This document shows, piece after piece, positions 16,170 through 25,757 of a stretch of DNA of 64,000 nucleotides (position 1 is its first letter; every line of letters begins with the position of its first letter). The DNA is from Microbulbifer variabilis. Its GTDB lineage: Bacteria; Pseudomonadota; Gammaproteobacteria; Pseudomonadales; Cellvibrionaceae. Position numbers and translations under genes: made by a program. The stretch spans positions 1 to 64,000 of the forward strand of contig NZ_JAIVKI010000006.1 of the NCBI RefSeq assembly GCF_020524905.1, read 5' to 3'. The notes under the pieces were generated by a model that saw only the letters and a list, made by a program, of their open reading frames with translations, did no database searches and was not told the DNA's origin.

Positions 16170-18131
16170 ATGGATAGAAAAAAAACACCCGACAAAAGAA
16201 AGGGTACGGAGGGCGTTAGCCGAAGAACTTTTACCAAGCGTGCTATTCAAGCGGGTTTAGCGGCTGGGGCTGTTACTTCTGGATTAGGCTCAGCATTTTC
16301 AGGCCGTTCCAACCAATTTTATGATACTTACGATTATGTGATAGTTGGTTCAGGCGCTGGTGGAGGGCCGCTGGCAGCAAACCTGGCGAGAGCCGGTTTT
16401 TCTGTGCTGGTGCTTGAAGCTGGTGCTAATGACCCTAGCGATGACACTCATAATATTCCTGCCTGGCACCCATTTGCATCCGAGGATCGCAAGCTGAGCT
16501 GGGATTTTTTTGTTAAACACTATGGGGATATCAATCAACAGCAGCTGGATGACAAATACATCCCGGGTAAAGGTATTTTATATCCCCGAGCCAGTACTAT
16601 AGGGGGCTGTACCACACATCATGCGCTGATTACTGTTTATCCCCATAATAATGACTTTGACCGTATCGCCCAGGACACCGGGGATAGTAGTTGGGCTAGC
16701 GGCAATATGCGGCGATATTTTGAGCGACTTGAACGCTGCCAATATATTCCCCGTCCCATTTTTTCAAATCCCTCTCGCCATGGCTTTGATGGTTGGTTAC
16801 CTACCAATAGAGGTAACCCAGCTTTATTACTGGAAGACCCAGCAATATTAAAAATCGTCAAGGCGGCGTTGGCAAAATACGGGTTGGAGGGCGCTTTCGA
16901 GCAGATTATTTCAGGTAACCTGCGTTTGGATATAAATCACTGGGATGTAGCTTCAGGACAAGAGGGTCCTTTTATCGCTCCGATGGCTGCGGATAGTAGA
17001 AGTCGTCGAAAGAGTGTGCGTGAGCACCTTTTGGACACCCAAAGTATCTATCCGAGCCTGTTGCATATACGTACCAATGCATTGGCAACCCGGGTGATGT
17101 TTGATGGAAAAACAGCTGTTGGTGTGGAGTTTATGGAAGGGGCGAGTCTCTATAAAGCAGACCCCTTTCACGATGGTTCGGGCTCGGCTGGCGTAATGCG
17201 CCAAGTTAGGGCTAGTAGGGAAGTGATTCTGTCCGGAGGTGCATTTAACAGCCCTCAACTATTGAAGTTATCAGGAATTGGCCCAAGCCAAGAGCTGCTC
17301 CAGCACGGTATTGATCAGGTAGTAGATTTGCCTGGTGTCGGTGAAAATCTACAGGATCGCTACGAAGTGGGCATCGTAAGTGAGATGGCTGTGGATCTGG
17401 CTCTCCTCAAAGATTGTACCTGGGGCGAGCAGGGAGATCCCTGTTTGAACCGATATCGCTACGGCTGGTTAAATAAAGGTCCTTATAGTGGCAATGGCCC
17501 TGTACTGTCTCTGGTGAAGCGCTCCCGCCCCGATTTACCAGATCCTGATTTGTTTATTTTTGGAGCGCCCTCTGACTTTCATGGTTACTTTCCAGGTTAT
17601 TCCCAGGCGCTGAGGGAGTACAAAGATCGCTTCTCTTGGATTGTACTTAAAGGTCACACTAATAATACTGCTGGGCGGGTCACCTTGCGCTCAGCAAATC
17701 CGCAGGACACCCCGGAGATTAATTTTCACTACTTTGATGAGGGGAGTGGAGCCTATGAGGAGGATCTGCAGGCGGTAATCGAGGGAGTAAAAATTTCCAG
17801 GGATATTATGTCGGGCCCGATTGTTAGAAAGCGTGTATCCAAAGAGCTATTGCCTGGTAGTGATGTGCAGACCGATCAGCAGATTGGTCAGTTTGTTAAG
17901 AATCAGGCATGGGGTCATCACGCATCCTGTTCCAATAAAATGGGGCCGGCCAGTGATCCTATGGCTGTGGTTGATAGTAAATTCCGTGTGCATGGCGCCA
18001 ACAATTTGCGAGTGGTGGACGCTTCGGTTTTCCCGCGTATTCCCGGCTTCTTTATCGTGGTGCCGGTCTACATGATTAGTGAGAAAGCTAGCGATGACAT
18101 TATTGCAACGGCAATGGGGCTATCGACCTGA
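16170..18131 (+). CDS. Tat-exported GMC family FAD oxidoreductase
   Basis: A 653-residue glucose-methanol-choline oxidoreductase. A twin-arginine signal (SRRTFTKRAIQAG, Arg18-Arg19, then an alanine/glycine-rich stretch) predicts export with FAD already bound. The FAD Rossmann motif is at 60-65 (VIVGSGAGGGPLAANLARAG), and the second GMC signature (GGAFNSPQLLKLSGIG) is intact. At the C-terminus NQAWGHHASCSNKMG supplies the catalytic His pair region and GANNLRVVDASVFPRIPG is the usual closing motif. Substrate is an alcohol, sugar or related compound, not determinable here. It converges on asnS and shares a bidirectional terminator with it. Confidence 0.9.
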   Translation: MDRKKTPDKRKGTEGVSRRTFTKRAIQAGLAAGAVTSGLGSAFSGRSNQFYDTYDYVIVGSGAGGGPLAANLARAGFSVLVLEAGANDPSDDTHNIPAWHPFASEDRKLSWDFFVKHYGDINQQQLDDKYIPGKGILYPRASTIGGCTTHHALITVYPHNNDFDRIAQDTGDSSWASGNMRRYFERLERCQYIPRPIFSNPSRHGFDGWLPTNRGNPALLLEDPAILKIVKAALAKYGLEGAFEQIISGNLRLDINHWDVASGQEGPFIAPMAADSRSRRKSVREHLLDTQSIYPSLLHIRTNALATRVMFDGKTAVGVEFMEGASLYKADPFHDGSGSAGVMRQVRASREVILSGGAFNSPQLLKLSGIGPSQELLQHGIDQVVDLPGVGENLQDRYEVGIVSEMAVDLALLKDCTWGEQGDPCLNRYRYGWLNKGPYSGNGPVLSLVKRSRPDLPDPDLFIFGAPSDFHGYFPGYSQALREYKDRFSWIVLKGHTNNTAGRVTLRSANPQDTPEINFHYFDEGSGAYEEDLQAVIEGVKISRDIMSGPIVRKRVSKELLPGSDVQTDQQIGQFVKNQAWGHHASCSNKMGPASDPMAVVDSKFRVHGANNLRVVDASVFPRIPGFFIVVPVYMISEKASDDIIATAMGLST

Positions 18132-18149
18132 TTGCTAATCACAGAAAGA

Positions 18150-18176
18150 AAAAAGCCCCGCAGAGCGGGGCTTTTT
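18150..18176. terminator. strong bidirectional intrinsic terminator
   Basis: GCCCCGC (18155-18161), loop AGA, GCGGGGC (18165-18171), with an A-run before and TTTTT after, so it works on both strands. It ends the GMC gene and begins immediately beyond the asnS stop. Confidence 0.92.
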
Positions 18177-18177
18177 A

Positions 18178-19584
18178 TCAGAACGAGATGTTCTTTGGTG
18201 TGCGGGGGAAGGGAATAACATCGCGGATATTACCCATACCGGTCACATAGGACACGATACGGTCGAAGCCAAGTCCAAAGCCCGCGTGAGGCACTGTGCC
18301 GTAGCGTCGCAGGTCGCGGTACCAATCGAGGTGCTCTTTGGAAATGCTCATTTCATCCATGCGCTCGTCGAGCTTTTCCAGTCGTTCTTCACGCTGGGCG
18401 CCACCGATAATTTCACCGATACCGGGCGCCAGTACATCCATGGCGGCCACGGTTTTACCGTCGTCGTTCATGCGCATATAGAAGGCTTTAATGTCCTTCG
18501 GATAGTTCAGAACAATTACCGGCTTCTTGAAGTGCTTTTCGGCCAGGTAACGCTCGTGCTCGGAGGCCAGGTCGATGCCCCAGGATACGGGGAATTCGAA
18601 CTTCTCGTTGCAGTTTTCCAGGATTTCGATGGCATCGGAGTAGTTGATGCGAGCGAAATCATTTTCGATGATATTCTCCAGGCGGCTGATAGCCTCTTTA
18701 TCGATACGCTGGGCGAAGAAAGCCATATCGTCAGCGCGCTCTTCGAGCACCGCCTTGAATACGTATTTCAGCATTTGCTCAGACAAATCGGCGATATCGG
18801 CCAAATCGGCAAAGGCGACTTCAGGCTCAACCATCCAGAATTCGGCTAGGTGGCGGGTAGTGTTGGAGTTTTCCGCACGGAAAGTGGGGCCAAATGTGTA
18901 AACCTTGGACAGAGCCAGGCAATAGCTCTCAACATTCAGCTGGCCGGATACGGTGAGGAAGCTCTCTTCTCCGAAAAAGTCCTTGCTGTAATCGATGGCA
19001 CCTTGCTCGTTACGCGGCAGGTTTTCCATGTCCAGGGTGCTGACCCGGAACATTTCTCCGGCGCCCTCACAATCGGAGGCGGTGAGAATGGGCGTGTGTA
19101 CGTAGTTAAAGCCGTTCTCGTGGTAGAAGCGGTGAATCGCCTGGGCGATGCAATTTCGCACACGGGCCACCGCGCCGCTGACATTGGTGCGAACGCGTAA
19201 ATGCGCGTGCTCACGCAAGTGCTCCATGGTGTGGCGCTTGGGGGACATGGGGTAGGTGTCTGGATCTTCTACCCAGCCGACCACTTGAACTTCGGAAGCC
19301 AACAACTCGATCGACTGGCCCTTGCCCTCTGAAGGTTTGATGGTGCCAACAACATCCACTGCGCAGCCGGTGGTCAGGCGCAGCACTTCAGACTGGTAAT
19401 TGTGCAGGTGATTCTCGGCTACTACTTGAATGGGGTCAAAGCAGCTGCCGTCGTGTACTGCCAGGAAAGAAAGGCCGGCTTTGGAGTCGCGACGGGTTCT
19501 GATCCAACCTTGCACACGAATTTCTTCGCCTTCACGGCCACTGGATTTCAATAGGCTATCTACGGATTCGACTTTTACTGTCAT
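18178..19584 (-). CDS. asnS: asparaginyl-tRNA synthetase
   Basis: A 468-residue class II aminoacyl-tRNA synthetase that charges tRNA-Asn. An N-terminal OB-fold anticodon-binding domain ([20 protein letters not shown]) precedes the catalytic domain, with motif 2 [21 protein letters not shown]-type residues and motif 3 [15 protein letters not shown] at the C terminus ending NISF. Length and end match bacterial AsnS. Its stop lies at the base of the shared terminator hairpin. Codon use is richer in G+C than the accessory region before it, as expected of a core gene. Confidence 0.97.
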   Translation of the reverse strand: MTVKVESVDSLLKSSGREGEEIRVQGWIRTRRDSKAGLSFLAVHDGSCFDPIQVVAENHLHNYQSEVLRLTTGCAVDVVGTIKPSEGKGQSIELLASEVQVVGWVEDPDTYPMSPKRHTMEHLREHAHLRVRTNVSGAVARVRNCIAQAIHRFYHENGFNYVHTPILTASDCEGAGEMFRVSTLDMENLPRNEQGAIDYSKDFFGEESFLTVSGQLNVESYCLALSKVYTFGPTFRAENSNTTRHLAEFWMVEPEVAFADLADIADLSEQMLKYVFKAVLEERADDMAFFAQRIDKEAISRLENIIENDFARINYSDAIEILENCNEKFEFPVSWGIDLASEHERYLAEKHFKKPVIVLNYPKDIKAFYMRMNDDGKTVAAMDVLAPGIGEIIGGAQREERLEKLDERMDEMSISKEHLDWYRDLRRYGTVPHAGFGLGFDRIVSYVTGMGNIRDVIPFPRTPKNISF

Positions 19585-19802
19585 TTTCTATCGGTTTCTC
19601 GCTGGTCCTGTAGGTGGTGTTCTGTCAACTTGCCTAAAAGGTGACCACCCCACCAAGGTGAAGTTACGGCGGGCATATTGACCTTTTGACGAGGGGAAAT
19701 CCAGTCCCTTTGGTACCGGAGAAGGGGGATTGGGCTGTTCGCCAAATAAGGAAGAGGTGGGGCCAGGCATGAATTTGACGCCTAGCCCAATGCAATACAG
19801 TT

Positions 19803-20099
19803 TCAGCCGCGTGGCTTTTTCACCGTGTGGAGTACAGTGTCCCGTTCGAAAAAGACATAGAAGTCGCTGTATTCCCAGCGGGTAATCGCAGGTTCACCAA
19901 TTGGGCCCTTGATACTGAGTGGCTCACCAAGGCGAATGCTAATATCGTTTTTCTTCATGCCGCGAGCTTCGCCAAAGGACAGCTCACTACCCTGGGAGCC
20001 GACAGGGATCTCTAGGGGTTTTGCTTGGGCGCCAAATGCCATAAGAAGTGCCACGGTACCAGCGATTTGGGCCACTCCGTTGCGATTTCTGCTGAACAT
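19803..20099 (-). CDS. small exported protein, function unknown
   Basis: A 98-residue protein with a signal peptide (RNRNGVAQIAGTVALLMAFG, cleavage after AQA) and a mature domain of about 70 residues. The motif LGEPLSIKGPIGEPAITRWEYSDFYVFFE resembles the Gly-x-Pro turn and W-x-Y strand seen in small BamE/SmpA-like periplasmic modules, but the match is weak. GGAGAACAATAA precedes the ATG, a good ribosome site. It is a single gene between asnS and the Abhydrolase_9 pair. Confidence 0.7.
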   Translation of the reverse strand: MFSRNRNGVAQIAGTVALLMAFGAQAKPLEIPVGSQGSELSFGEARGMKKNDISIRLGEPLSIKGPIGEPAITRWEYSDFYVFFERDTVLHTVKKPRG

Positions 20100-20284
20100 T
20101 TATTGTTCTCCGGTTTAAGTGTTCGAATACGCCAAGCCATTAGAACAGAAAAAATGCCAAAACACTTGGACTTCTTCACGTTTTTGTACCGATGAATGCG
20201 CCTTGAAGGGGGAAAAAGGTTCATGGGGTCTGCGGTTGTGTGTGCTAGGCTGACAATTGGACTTGGTCCTTTGGGCGGGCATGG

Positions 20285-21919
20285 ATGCGACTCTCAAAAA
20301 CCTTTTCAGTTCTGGGGCTATTGCTAGGCGCCATTTTCTTCGCTCTATCTCTTACTCCCTCCCTGACGCCACGCAGTACTTTAATACAGGGCGTACTAGC
20401 AGGAACATCATTCACTTTCGGCTATGCCATCGGTGTGTTTTTGCACTGGCTGTGGAACTACCTTGAGCTTCCCGATATCCCTCTGAGCCATGGGCAGCGT
20501 AAAGTGCTTAAGCGCGTTGCGTTGATTGCTTGTATATGCCTGATTGTTATCTTCCTCTGGAAGGGGGCCTACTGGCAGAACTCAGTGCGTGCCTTGATGG
20601 GTATGCAACCGGTTACCGGGATTGGTCCCTTTACCGTCGGATCAGTGGCCCTGCTTACTTTTTTGGCTTTCTGGTTATTGGGGAGAGGGTTTCGGCATAT
20701 TATTCTCGCTGTCGCCCATCATCTCTCCAGGCATATCCCCGAGAGGGTGGCTTTGCTCACGGGGCTATTGGTGGCTCTAGCGCTGTACTGGAGTATTTTA
20801 AATGGGGTGCTTCTGAAAGCGACACTGCATACCATCTCGATCATTTGGGAAAGGCATGACCAAGTGATTGCGGAGGGGCTAAAGGCACCTGAGTCCCCAA
20901 ATAAAGTAGGGGGAGCCAATTCTTTTTTGTCCTGGAAGAGTGTTGGGCATCAGGGGCGGCGTTTTCTGACACTTGGGCCAAGCGTCGAGGATATTCGTGA
21001 AGTTGCTGGGTTGGGCAAGGAACCGATCAGAGTTTTTGTAGGGCTGCGTGCGGCGGATACACCCTTGCAGCGAGCCTTTTTGGCGCTTGCGGAATTGAAG
21101 CGTCTGAATGCTTTTGAGAGAGAGATCTTGCTGATCGCGACCCCTACCGGTGAAGGCTGGCTGGACCCAGGGGCGATGAACTCTCTCGAGTTTCTGTACC
21201 GGGGAGATGTAGCTATCGTTGCCACACAATACTCTTACCTGCCAAGCCCTTTTGCGTTATTAACGGATAATCGATATGGCGTGGAATCAGCTAGGGCGCT
21301 ATTTAAAGTGATCTATGAATATTGGGAGGACTTGCCGGTTGATACCCGCCCCAGGCTGTATCTTTTTGGTTTGAGTCTCGGGGCCCGGTTGTCTGAAGCC
21401 TCTTTTGACTTCTACGACATCATCGATGACTCGATTGATGGTGTGCTCTGGGCGGGGCCAGAATTTGGTTCCTTTATCTGGCGAACAGCAACGGATAATC
21501 GTGATCCAGGCACACCCGCCTGGCTGCCTCAGTTCAAGGGGGGAGAGGTTATTCGTTTCGGCAATCAGTATGGCGGTTACTTGGGGCATGAGCCATGGAA
21601 TGGCTTTCGTGTTGCCTTCTTACAACATGCCAGTGATCCCATCGTCTTCTTCGATTTTCGCTGGATGTTTAAAAAGCCCGACTGGTTGGATACTCCCAGA
21701 GGGCCTGATGTTTCCCCAAATCTTTACTGGTTTCCGGTGGTCACCATGCTACAGCTACTGGCAGATCTGAATCTGGGGTTTGCGCCGGTGGGGTTTGGCC
21801 ATCGCTATTCTCCAGAGGGATATGTTCTCGCATGGATGGCTTTAACAGAGCCGCCCGATTGGAGTGATGAGGAATTAAAGCGCCTACGGGAAAAACTCCA
21901 AACTTACCCGGTACGTTGA
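20285..21919 (+). CDS. Abhydrolase_9 family membrane alpha/beta hydrolase, copy 1
   Basis: A 544-residue inner-membrane protein. Four or five helices fill the first 190 residues (e.g. FSVLGLLLGAIFFALSL, VALIACICLIVIFLW), followed by a soluble alpha/beta-hydrolase domain with the nucleophile elbow FGLSLG (Ser364) and conserved stretches RRFLTLGPSVEDI, LDPGAMNSLEFLYRGDVA and GFGHRYSPEGY. This matches the Abhydrolase_9 family with its dedicated N-terminal membrane domain; the substrate is unknown, probably a lipid or ester. A close paralogue follows 85 bp downstream. Confidence 0.88.
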   Translation: MRLSKTFSVLGLLLGAIFFALSLTPSLTPRSTLIQGVLAGTSFTFGYAIGVFLHWLWNYLELPDIPLSHGQRKVLKRVALIACICLIVIFLWKGAYWQNSVRALMGMQPVTGIGPFTVGSVALLTFLAFWLLGRGFRHIILAVAHHLSRHIPERVALLTGLLVALALYWSILNGVLLKATLHTISIIWERHDQVIAEGLKAPESPNKVGGANSFLSWKSVGHQGRRFLTLGPSVEDIREVAGLGKEPIRVFVGLRAADTPLQRAFLALAELKRLNAFEREILLIATPTGEGWLDPGAMNSLEFLYRGDVAIVATQYSYLPSPFALLTDNRYGVESARALFKVIYEYWEDLPVDTRPRLYLFGLSLGARLSEASFDFYDIIDDSIDGVLWAGPEFGSFIWRTATDNRDPGTPAWLPQFKGGEVIRFGNQYGGYLGHEPWNGFRVAFLQHASDPIVFFDFRWMFKKPDWLDTPRGPDVSPNLYWFPVVTMLQLLADLNLGFAPVGFGHRYSPEGYVLAWMALTEPPDWSDEELKRLREKLQTYPVR

Positions 21920-22004
21920 GAATGTGGGAATACCAGGGGGTGTTTAGGGGGTGGTAGGTACTTTGCTAGTTTGACGTATAACTTGATCGCGCGGGCAGGC
22001 ATGG

Positions 22005-23639
22005 ATGCGAACAATGGTTGCTTTATCAGTTTCTGGCCTGTTACTTGGTGCAATTTTCTTTGCGCTGAGCTTAACCCCTTCGCTAATTCCCCGCAGTGCC
22101 TTTGTTCAGGGCATCCTTTCCGGTGTCGCCTTTACCATTGGCTATTCTTTGGGCGTACTTTTTCGCCAACTTTGGAAGTATTTAGAAATCCCTGATATCT
22201 CCCTAACGAGTCAGCAGAGACAAAGATTGAGGTTTCTGGTGATTTTCTTTGGTGCCTGTCTGATTTTGGGGTTTCTCTGGCAAGGAACAGAGTGGCAGAA
22301 CTCGGTGCGCTCATTGATGGGGATGCCGGCAGTTTCAGGCGTTGGCCCTGTTACGATCGGGGTTGTTGCGCTCTGTGTATTTTTGCTTTTCAGAGTGGTA
22401 GGAAAAGGTTTTCGCCGGATAGTTTTGGTGGTGTCTGCACGCCTGGAAGAGACTATTCCAGAGCGAGTGGCCTTGCTCACAGGGTTACTAGTCGCACTGC
22501 TGGTTTATTGGAGTGTGTTGAGTGGAGTGTTACTACAGTCGAGTCTATATGCCATTTCACTCATCTATGAAAAGCTGGACTTGATTATTGCGGAGGACTT
22601 GCCGCCTCCAGAAAACCCCGCTAAGACGGGTGGCGCGGATTCGTTACTGGCTTGGGGTAGTATGGGGCATGAGGGACGTCGATTTCTGACTCTTGGACCT
22701 ACTGTCGAGGATATTCAAGAGGTTGCGGGAGAAGGGCGAGAGCCTATCAGGGTCTATGTGGGTATACACTCTGCGGATACTCCACAACAGCGCGCATTCT
22801 TGGCGCTTGAGGAATTGAAGCGGCTCAAGGCATTCGAGCGGGAAATTTTGCTGATCGCAACTCCTGTGGGGGATGGTTGGATAGACCCTGGAGCTGTGAA
22901 TTCGCTCGAGTTTCTATACCGGGGTGATGTAGCGACCGTCGGGGTACAGTATTCCTATCTGCCGGGCCCAACCGCGTTATTTACCGATAATAAATATATC
23001 ATGACCTCGGCTAGAACTCTGTTCGAGGTGATTTACGGTTATTGGGAGGAATTGCCTGCTAGCACCCGTCCCAGACTGTATTTGTTTGGGCTCAGTTTGG
23101 GAGCAAAGCTTTCCGGAGATTCATTTAAATTCTACGATATTATCGATAGCCCCATTGATGGTGCTCTCTGGGCAGGTCCTCCATTTAATATGAGATCCTG
23201 GAGATTGATGACCGATAATCGAGATCCGGGAACACCAGCCTGGCTTCCTCAGTTTAAGGGGGGAGAGGTGGTGCGCTTCGGTAATCAATACGGTGGCTAT
23301 CTGGGGCAAGAGCCTTGGGGTAAATTCCGAATAGCTTTTATTCAACATGCCAGTGATCCGATTGTCTTCTTTAGCTTGCGGTGGGCGTTTAGCAGGCCGG
23401 ATTGGCTTGAGCGACCCAGAGGACCCGATGTCTCCCCGGATCTACGCTGGTTCCCAGTTGTTACTATGTTGCAGTTGCTGGCGGACTTTAAAATAGGAGT
23501 CACACCGCGAGGGTTTGGGCACCGCTACTCACCGGAGGGGTACACGCTCGCCTGGATAGCCCTGACCGAGCCCCCAGACTGGAGTGAGGCAGATTTAAAG
23601 CGTCTGCGGGCGAAGCTGAATACTTACCCAAAGCTTTGA
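22005..23639 (+). CDS. Abhydrolase_9 family membrane alpha/beta hydrolase, copy 2
   Basis: A 544-residue paralogue of the preceding gene with exactly the same length and colinear motifs: LLGAIFFALSLTPSLIPRSA, GRRFLTLGPTVEDIQEVAG, WIDPGAVNSLEFLYRGDVA, FGLSLGAKLS (nucleophile Ser364) and GFGHRYSPEGYTLAW. The 13 bases around both start codons (20278-20290 and 21998-22010) are identical, so the duplication included the translation-initiation region. Loops in the membrane half and around 360-400 have diverged, suggesting an old duplication with possibly different substrates. Confidence 0.88.
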   Translation: MRTMVALSVSGLLLGAIFFALSLTPSLIPRSAFVQGILSGVAFTIGYSLGVLFRQLWKYLEIPDISLTSQQRQRLRFLVIFFGACLILGFLWQGTEWQNSVRSLMGMPAVSGVGPVTIGVVALCVFLLFRVVGKGFRRIVLVVSARLEETIPERVALLTGLLVALLVYWSVLSGVLLQSSLYAISLIYEKLDLIIAEDLPPPENPAKTGGADSLLAWGSMGHEGRRFLTLGPTVEDIQEVAGEGREPIRVYVGIHSADTPQQRAFLALEELKRLKAFEREILLIATPVGDGWIDPGAVNSLEFLYRGDVATVGVQYSYLPGPTALFTDNKYIMTSARTLFEVIYGYWEELPASTRPRLYLFGLSLGAKLSGDSFKFYDIIDSPIDGALWAGPPFNMRSWRLMTDNRDPGTPAWLPQFKGGEVVRFGNQYGGYLGQEPWGKFRIAFIQHASDPIVFFSLRWAFSRPDWLERPRGPDVSPDLRWFPVVTMLQLLADFKIGVTPRGFGHRYSPEGYTLAWIALTEPPDWSEADLKRLRAKLNTYPKL

Positions 23640-23690
23640 AGTTGCTTAAATCCTTGGATTTCTTGACTATTTTCCGTTTAAATCGGCTCT

Positions 23691-24932
23691 ATGTTAAAAC
23701 CTGTCCCTCTTTTTATCGGTCTGAGATATGTCGCTGCCCGCCGCAGGCAGCAGTTTATTTCCTTTATTAATGGCTTCTCCCTGGTTGGCATGGCGCTGGG
23801 TGTTTTTGCCTTGATCGTTGTGACTTCAGTCATGAACGGCTTCGATCGTGAGCTGAAAACACGGATATTGAGCGTGGTGCCCCACGGCTTTATCGAGCGT
23901 GAAGGCGGCCTGCAGGAGTGGCAGGGAGTGGCCGAGAAACTTGAGCGGCAGCCCCATGTGGAGGCGGTGAGCCCCTTTGTAAAAGGGTTTGCCCTGTTGA
24001 GCGCCTACGGTGACAGCCACGGAGTTGAGTTCCAGGGTGTTGATCCAGAAGCCTTGCGCAACGTCTCCAAGGTGGGTGAGAACATGGTGATGGGCAGCCT
24101 GGATGAGCTGCAGCCGCGCAGTTACCGTATCGTGCTCGGCCGTATCCTCGCCCAGCAGCTCAATGTGCTCCCCGGAGAATCCGTCACTCTGACCCTACCT
24201 GAAGTCGTGGTAACTCCCGCTGGCATCTTCCCCCGTACCAAGCGCTTCACCGTCGCCGGAGTTTTCTCGGTGGGTGCTCAGGTGGACCAAAATGTGGCAC
24301 TAATAAATGTTGAGGACGCGGCCCGACTGATGCGCATGTCCGGCAAGGTGCAGGGGTTACAGTTGCGTTTCGACGATATGGACAATGCCCTGGGCAGGGT
24401 TGAGTCCTATGCTGCGGCCTTCGGCGAGGGTTTCAGTGGTGAGGACTGGAGTCATTCTCAGGGGAGCTTGTTCCAGGCGGTGAAGATGGAGAAGACGGTG
24501 GTCACTTTGATGTTGATGATCATCGTGGCTGTGGCAGCCTTCAACATTGTTTCGGCCCTGGTATTGATGGTGGCGGACAAGCGCTCCGATATCGCCGTAC
24601 TTAGAACTCTGGGGCTCACTTCCCGCCAGATTATGGTGGTGTTCGTTGTGCAGGGCAGTGCTATCGGGTTGATAGGCGCTTTCAGTGGCGCTTTGCTGGG
24701 CATCCTGGTGGCGCTCAACCTCACCGAGATGGTGAGCTGGGTCGAAAATCTGCTGGGTGCCAAGATATTTGATCCAAGGGTATTTTTTGTGAGCTATCTG
24801 CCCTCCGAGTTTCGTGTGGGCGATGCGGTAGTAGTGTTATCTGCCGCTGTCTGTATGAGCTTGCTGGCGACACTGTTCCCCGCGTGGCGGGCTGCGCAAA
24901 TCGAGCCGGCTGAAGCTTTGCGGTATGAGTAA
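23691..24932 (+). CDS. lolC: lipoprotein-releasing ABC transporter permease LolC
   Basis: A 413-residue inner-membrane permease of the LolCDE complex, which extracts mature outer-membrane lipoproteins and hands them to LolA. Topology is the family standard: one helix near the N terminus (FISFINGFSLVGMALGVFAL), a periplasmic domain (about 50-265), then three C-terminal helices of an FtsX domain (VTLMLMIIVAVAAFNIVSAL, IAVLRTLGLTSRQIMVVF). It is followed by lolD and lolE. LolC and LolE are paralogues and the letter is assigned by gene order. Confidence 0.9.
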   Translation: MLKPVPLFIGLRYVAARRRQQFISFINGFSLVGMALGVFALIVVTSVMNGFDRELKTRILSVVPHGFIEREGGLQEWQGVAEKLERQPHVEAVSPFVKGFALLSAYGDSHGVEFQGVDPEALRNVSKVGENMVMGSLDELQPRSYRIVLGRILAQQLNVLPGESVTLTLPEVVVTPAGIFPRTKRFTVAGVFSVGAQVDQNVALINVEDAARLMRMSGKVQGLQLRFDDMDNALGRVESYAAAFGEGFSGEDWSHSQGSLFQAVKMEKTVVTLMLMIIVAVAAFNIVSALVLMVADKRSDIAVLRTLGLTSRQIMVVFVVQGSAIGLIGAFSGALLGILVALNLTEMVSWVENLLGAKIFDPRVFFVSYLPSEFRVGDAVVVLSAAVCMSLLATLFPAWRAAQIEPAEALRYE

Positions 24933-25004
24933 AGTCTTTATAAATCAATTGATTATATTTGTTTTATGAAGTGATTTCTAAGAATTTGGAAGCGGCAAAT
25001 ATTG

Positions 25005-25757
25005 ATGAATAGTCGAGTGGAAATAGACACCGAGCAGGCAAGGCCGGCAGAGGCTCCCGGTGATGCCGTCCTTGCCTGCCGCCAGTTGCGCAAGAGTTAT
25101 CGCCAGGGAGGTAGAGACCTTGAAGTCCTGCGTGGGGTGGAGCTTCAGGTAGAGCGGGGCGAGAAACTCGCCATCGTGGGGGCTTCTGGTTCAGGCAAGT
25201 CCACCCTGCTCAATTTGCTCGGCGGGCTGGATACTCCGAGTACGGGGGAAGTTTGGGTGGCTGGCCAGAACCTGGCGCAACTCAATGCCAATGAGCGCGG
25301 TTGGCTGCGCAATAGCAGCCTAGGGTTTGTCTACCAGTTTCACCACCTGCTCAACGAATTTACCGCACTGGAAAATGTGGCTATGCCATTGCTGATAGGC
25401 AAGCACAGCGTGGCAAATGCCCGAGCCGAGGCCAAATCTATGCTCGAAGCGGTGGGGCTCGGGGAGCGAATCGGCCATAAGCCTTCACAGCTCTCTGGTG
25501 GAGAGCGTCAGCGTGTGGCGATCGCGAGGGCACTGGTGGCTCGCCCCGCCTGTGTGCTGATGGATGAGCCCACCGGAAACTTGGATAGGGCGACGGCAGC
25601 GGAGATTCACAAGTTGATGGACCGGCTCAATCGCGAGATGGGTATCAGTTTTGTGATTGTCACCCACGACCCAGATCTCGCCGCGGCCCTGGACCGCTGC
25701 CTGCACTTGGTGGATGGCGAGCTTCTTAGTGACTGGCACCAGGGTGATCATGTTTAA
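25005..25757 (+). CDS. lolD: lipoprotein-releasing ABC transporter ATPase LolD
   Basis: The ATPase subunit of LolCDE, 250 residues from the ATG at 25005; a TTG one codon earlier is possible but unnecessary. Walker [10 protein letters not shown], signature [15 protein letters not shown], Walker [13 protein letters not shown] and the switch His in [10 protein letters not shown] are complete. Its Q-loop region [19 protein letters not shown] is the LolD-type version. Its stop codon overlaps the lolE start region by 8 bp, giving coupled translation. Confidence 0.95.
   Translation: MNSRVEIDTEQARPAEAPGDAVLACRQLRKSYRQGGRDLEVLRGVELQVERGEKLAIVGASGSGKSTLLNLLGGLDTPSTGEVWVAGQNLAQLNANERGWLRNSSLGFVYQFHHLLNEFTALENVAMPLLIGKHSVANARAEAKSMLEAVGLGERIGHKPSQLSGGERQRVAIARALVARPACVLMDEPTGNLDRATAAEIHKLMDRLNREMGISFVIVTHDPDLAAALDRCLHLVDGELLSDWHQGDHV

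Noticed and set aside
25657-25749. N-terminal extension of the lolE frame
   Set aside because: It is the out-of-frame reading of the lolD 3' end; the ATG at 25750 aligns with the LolC start.
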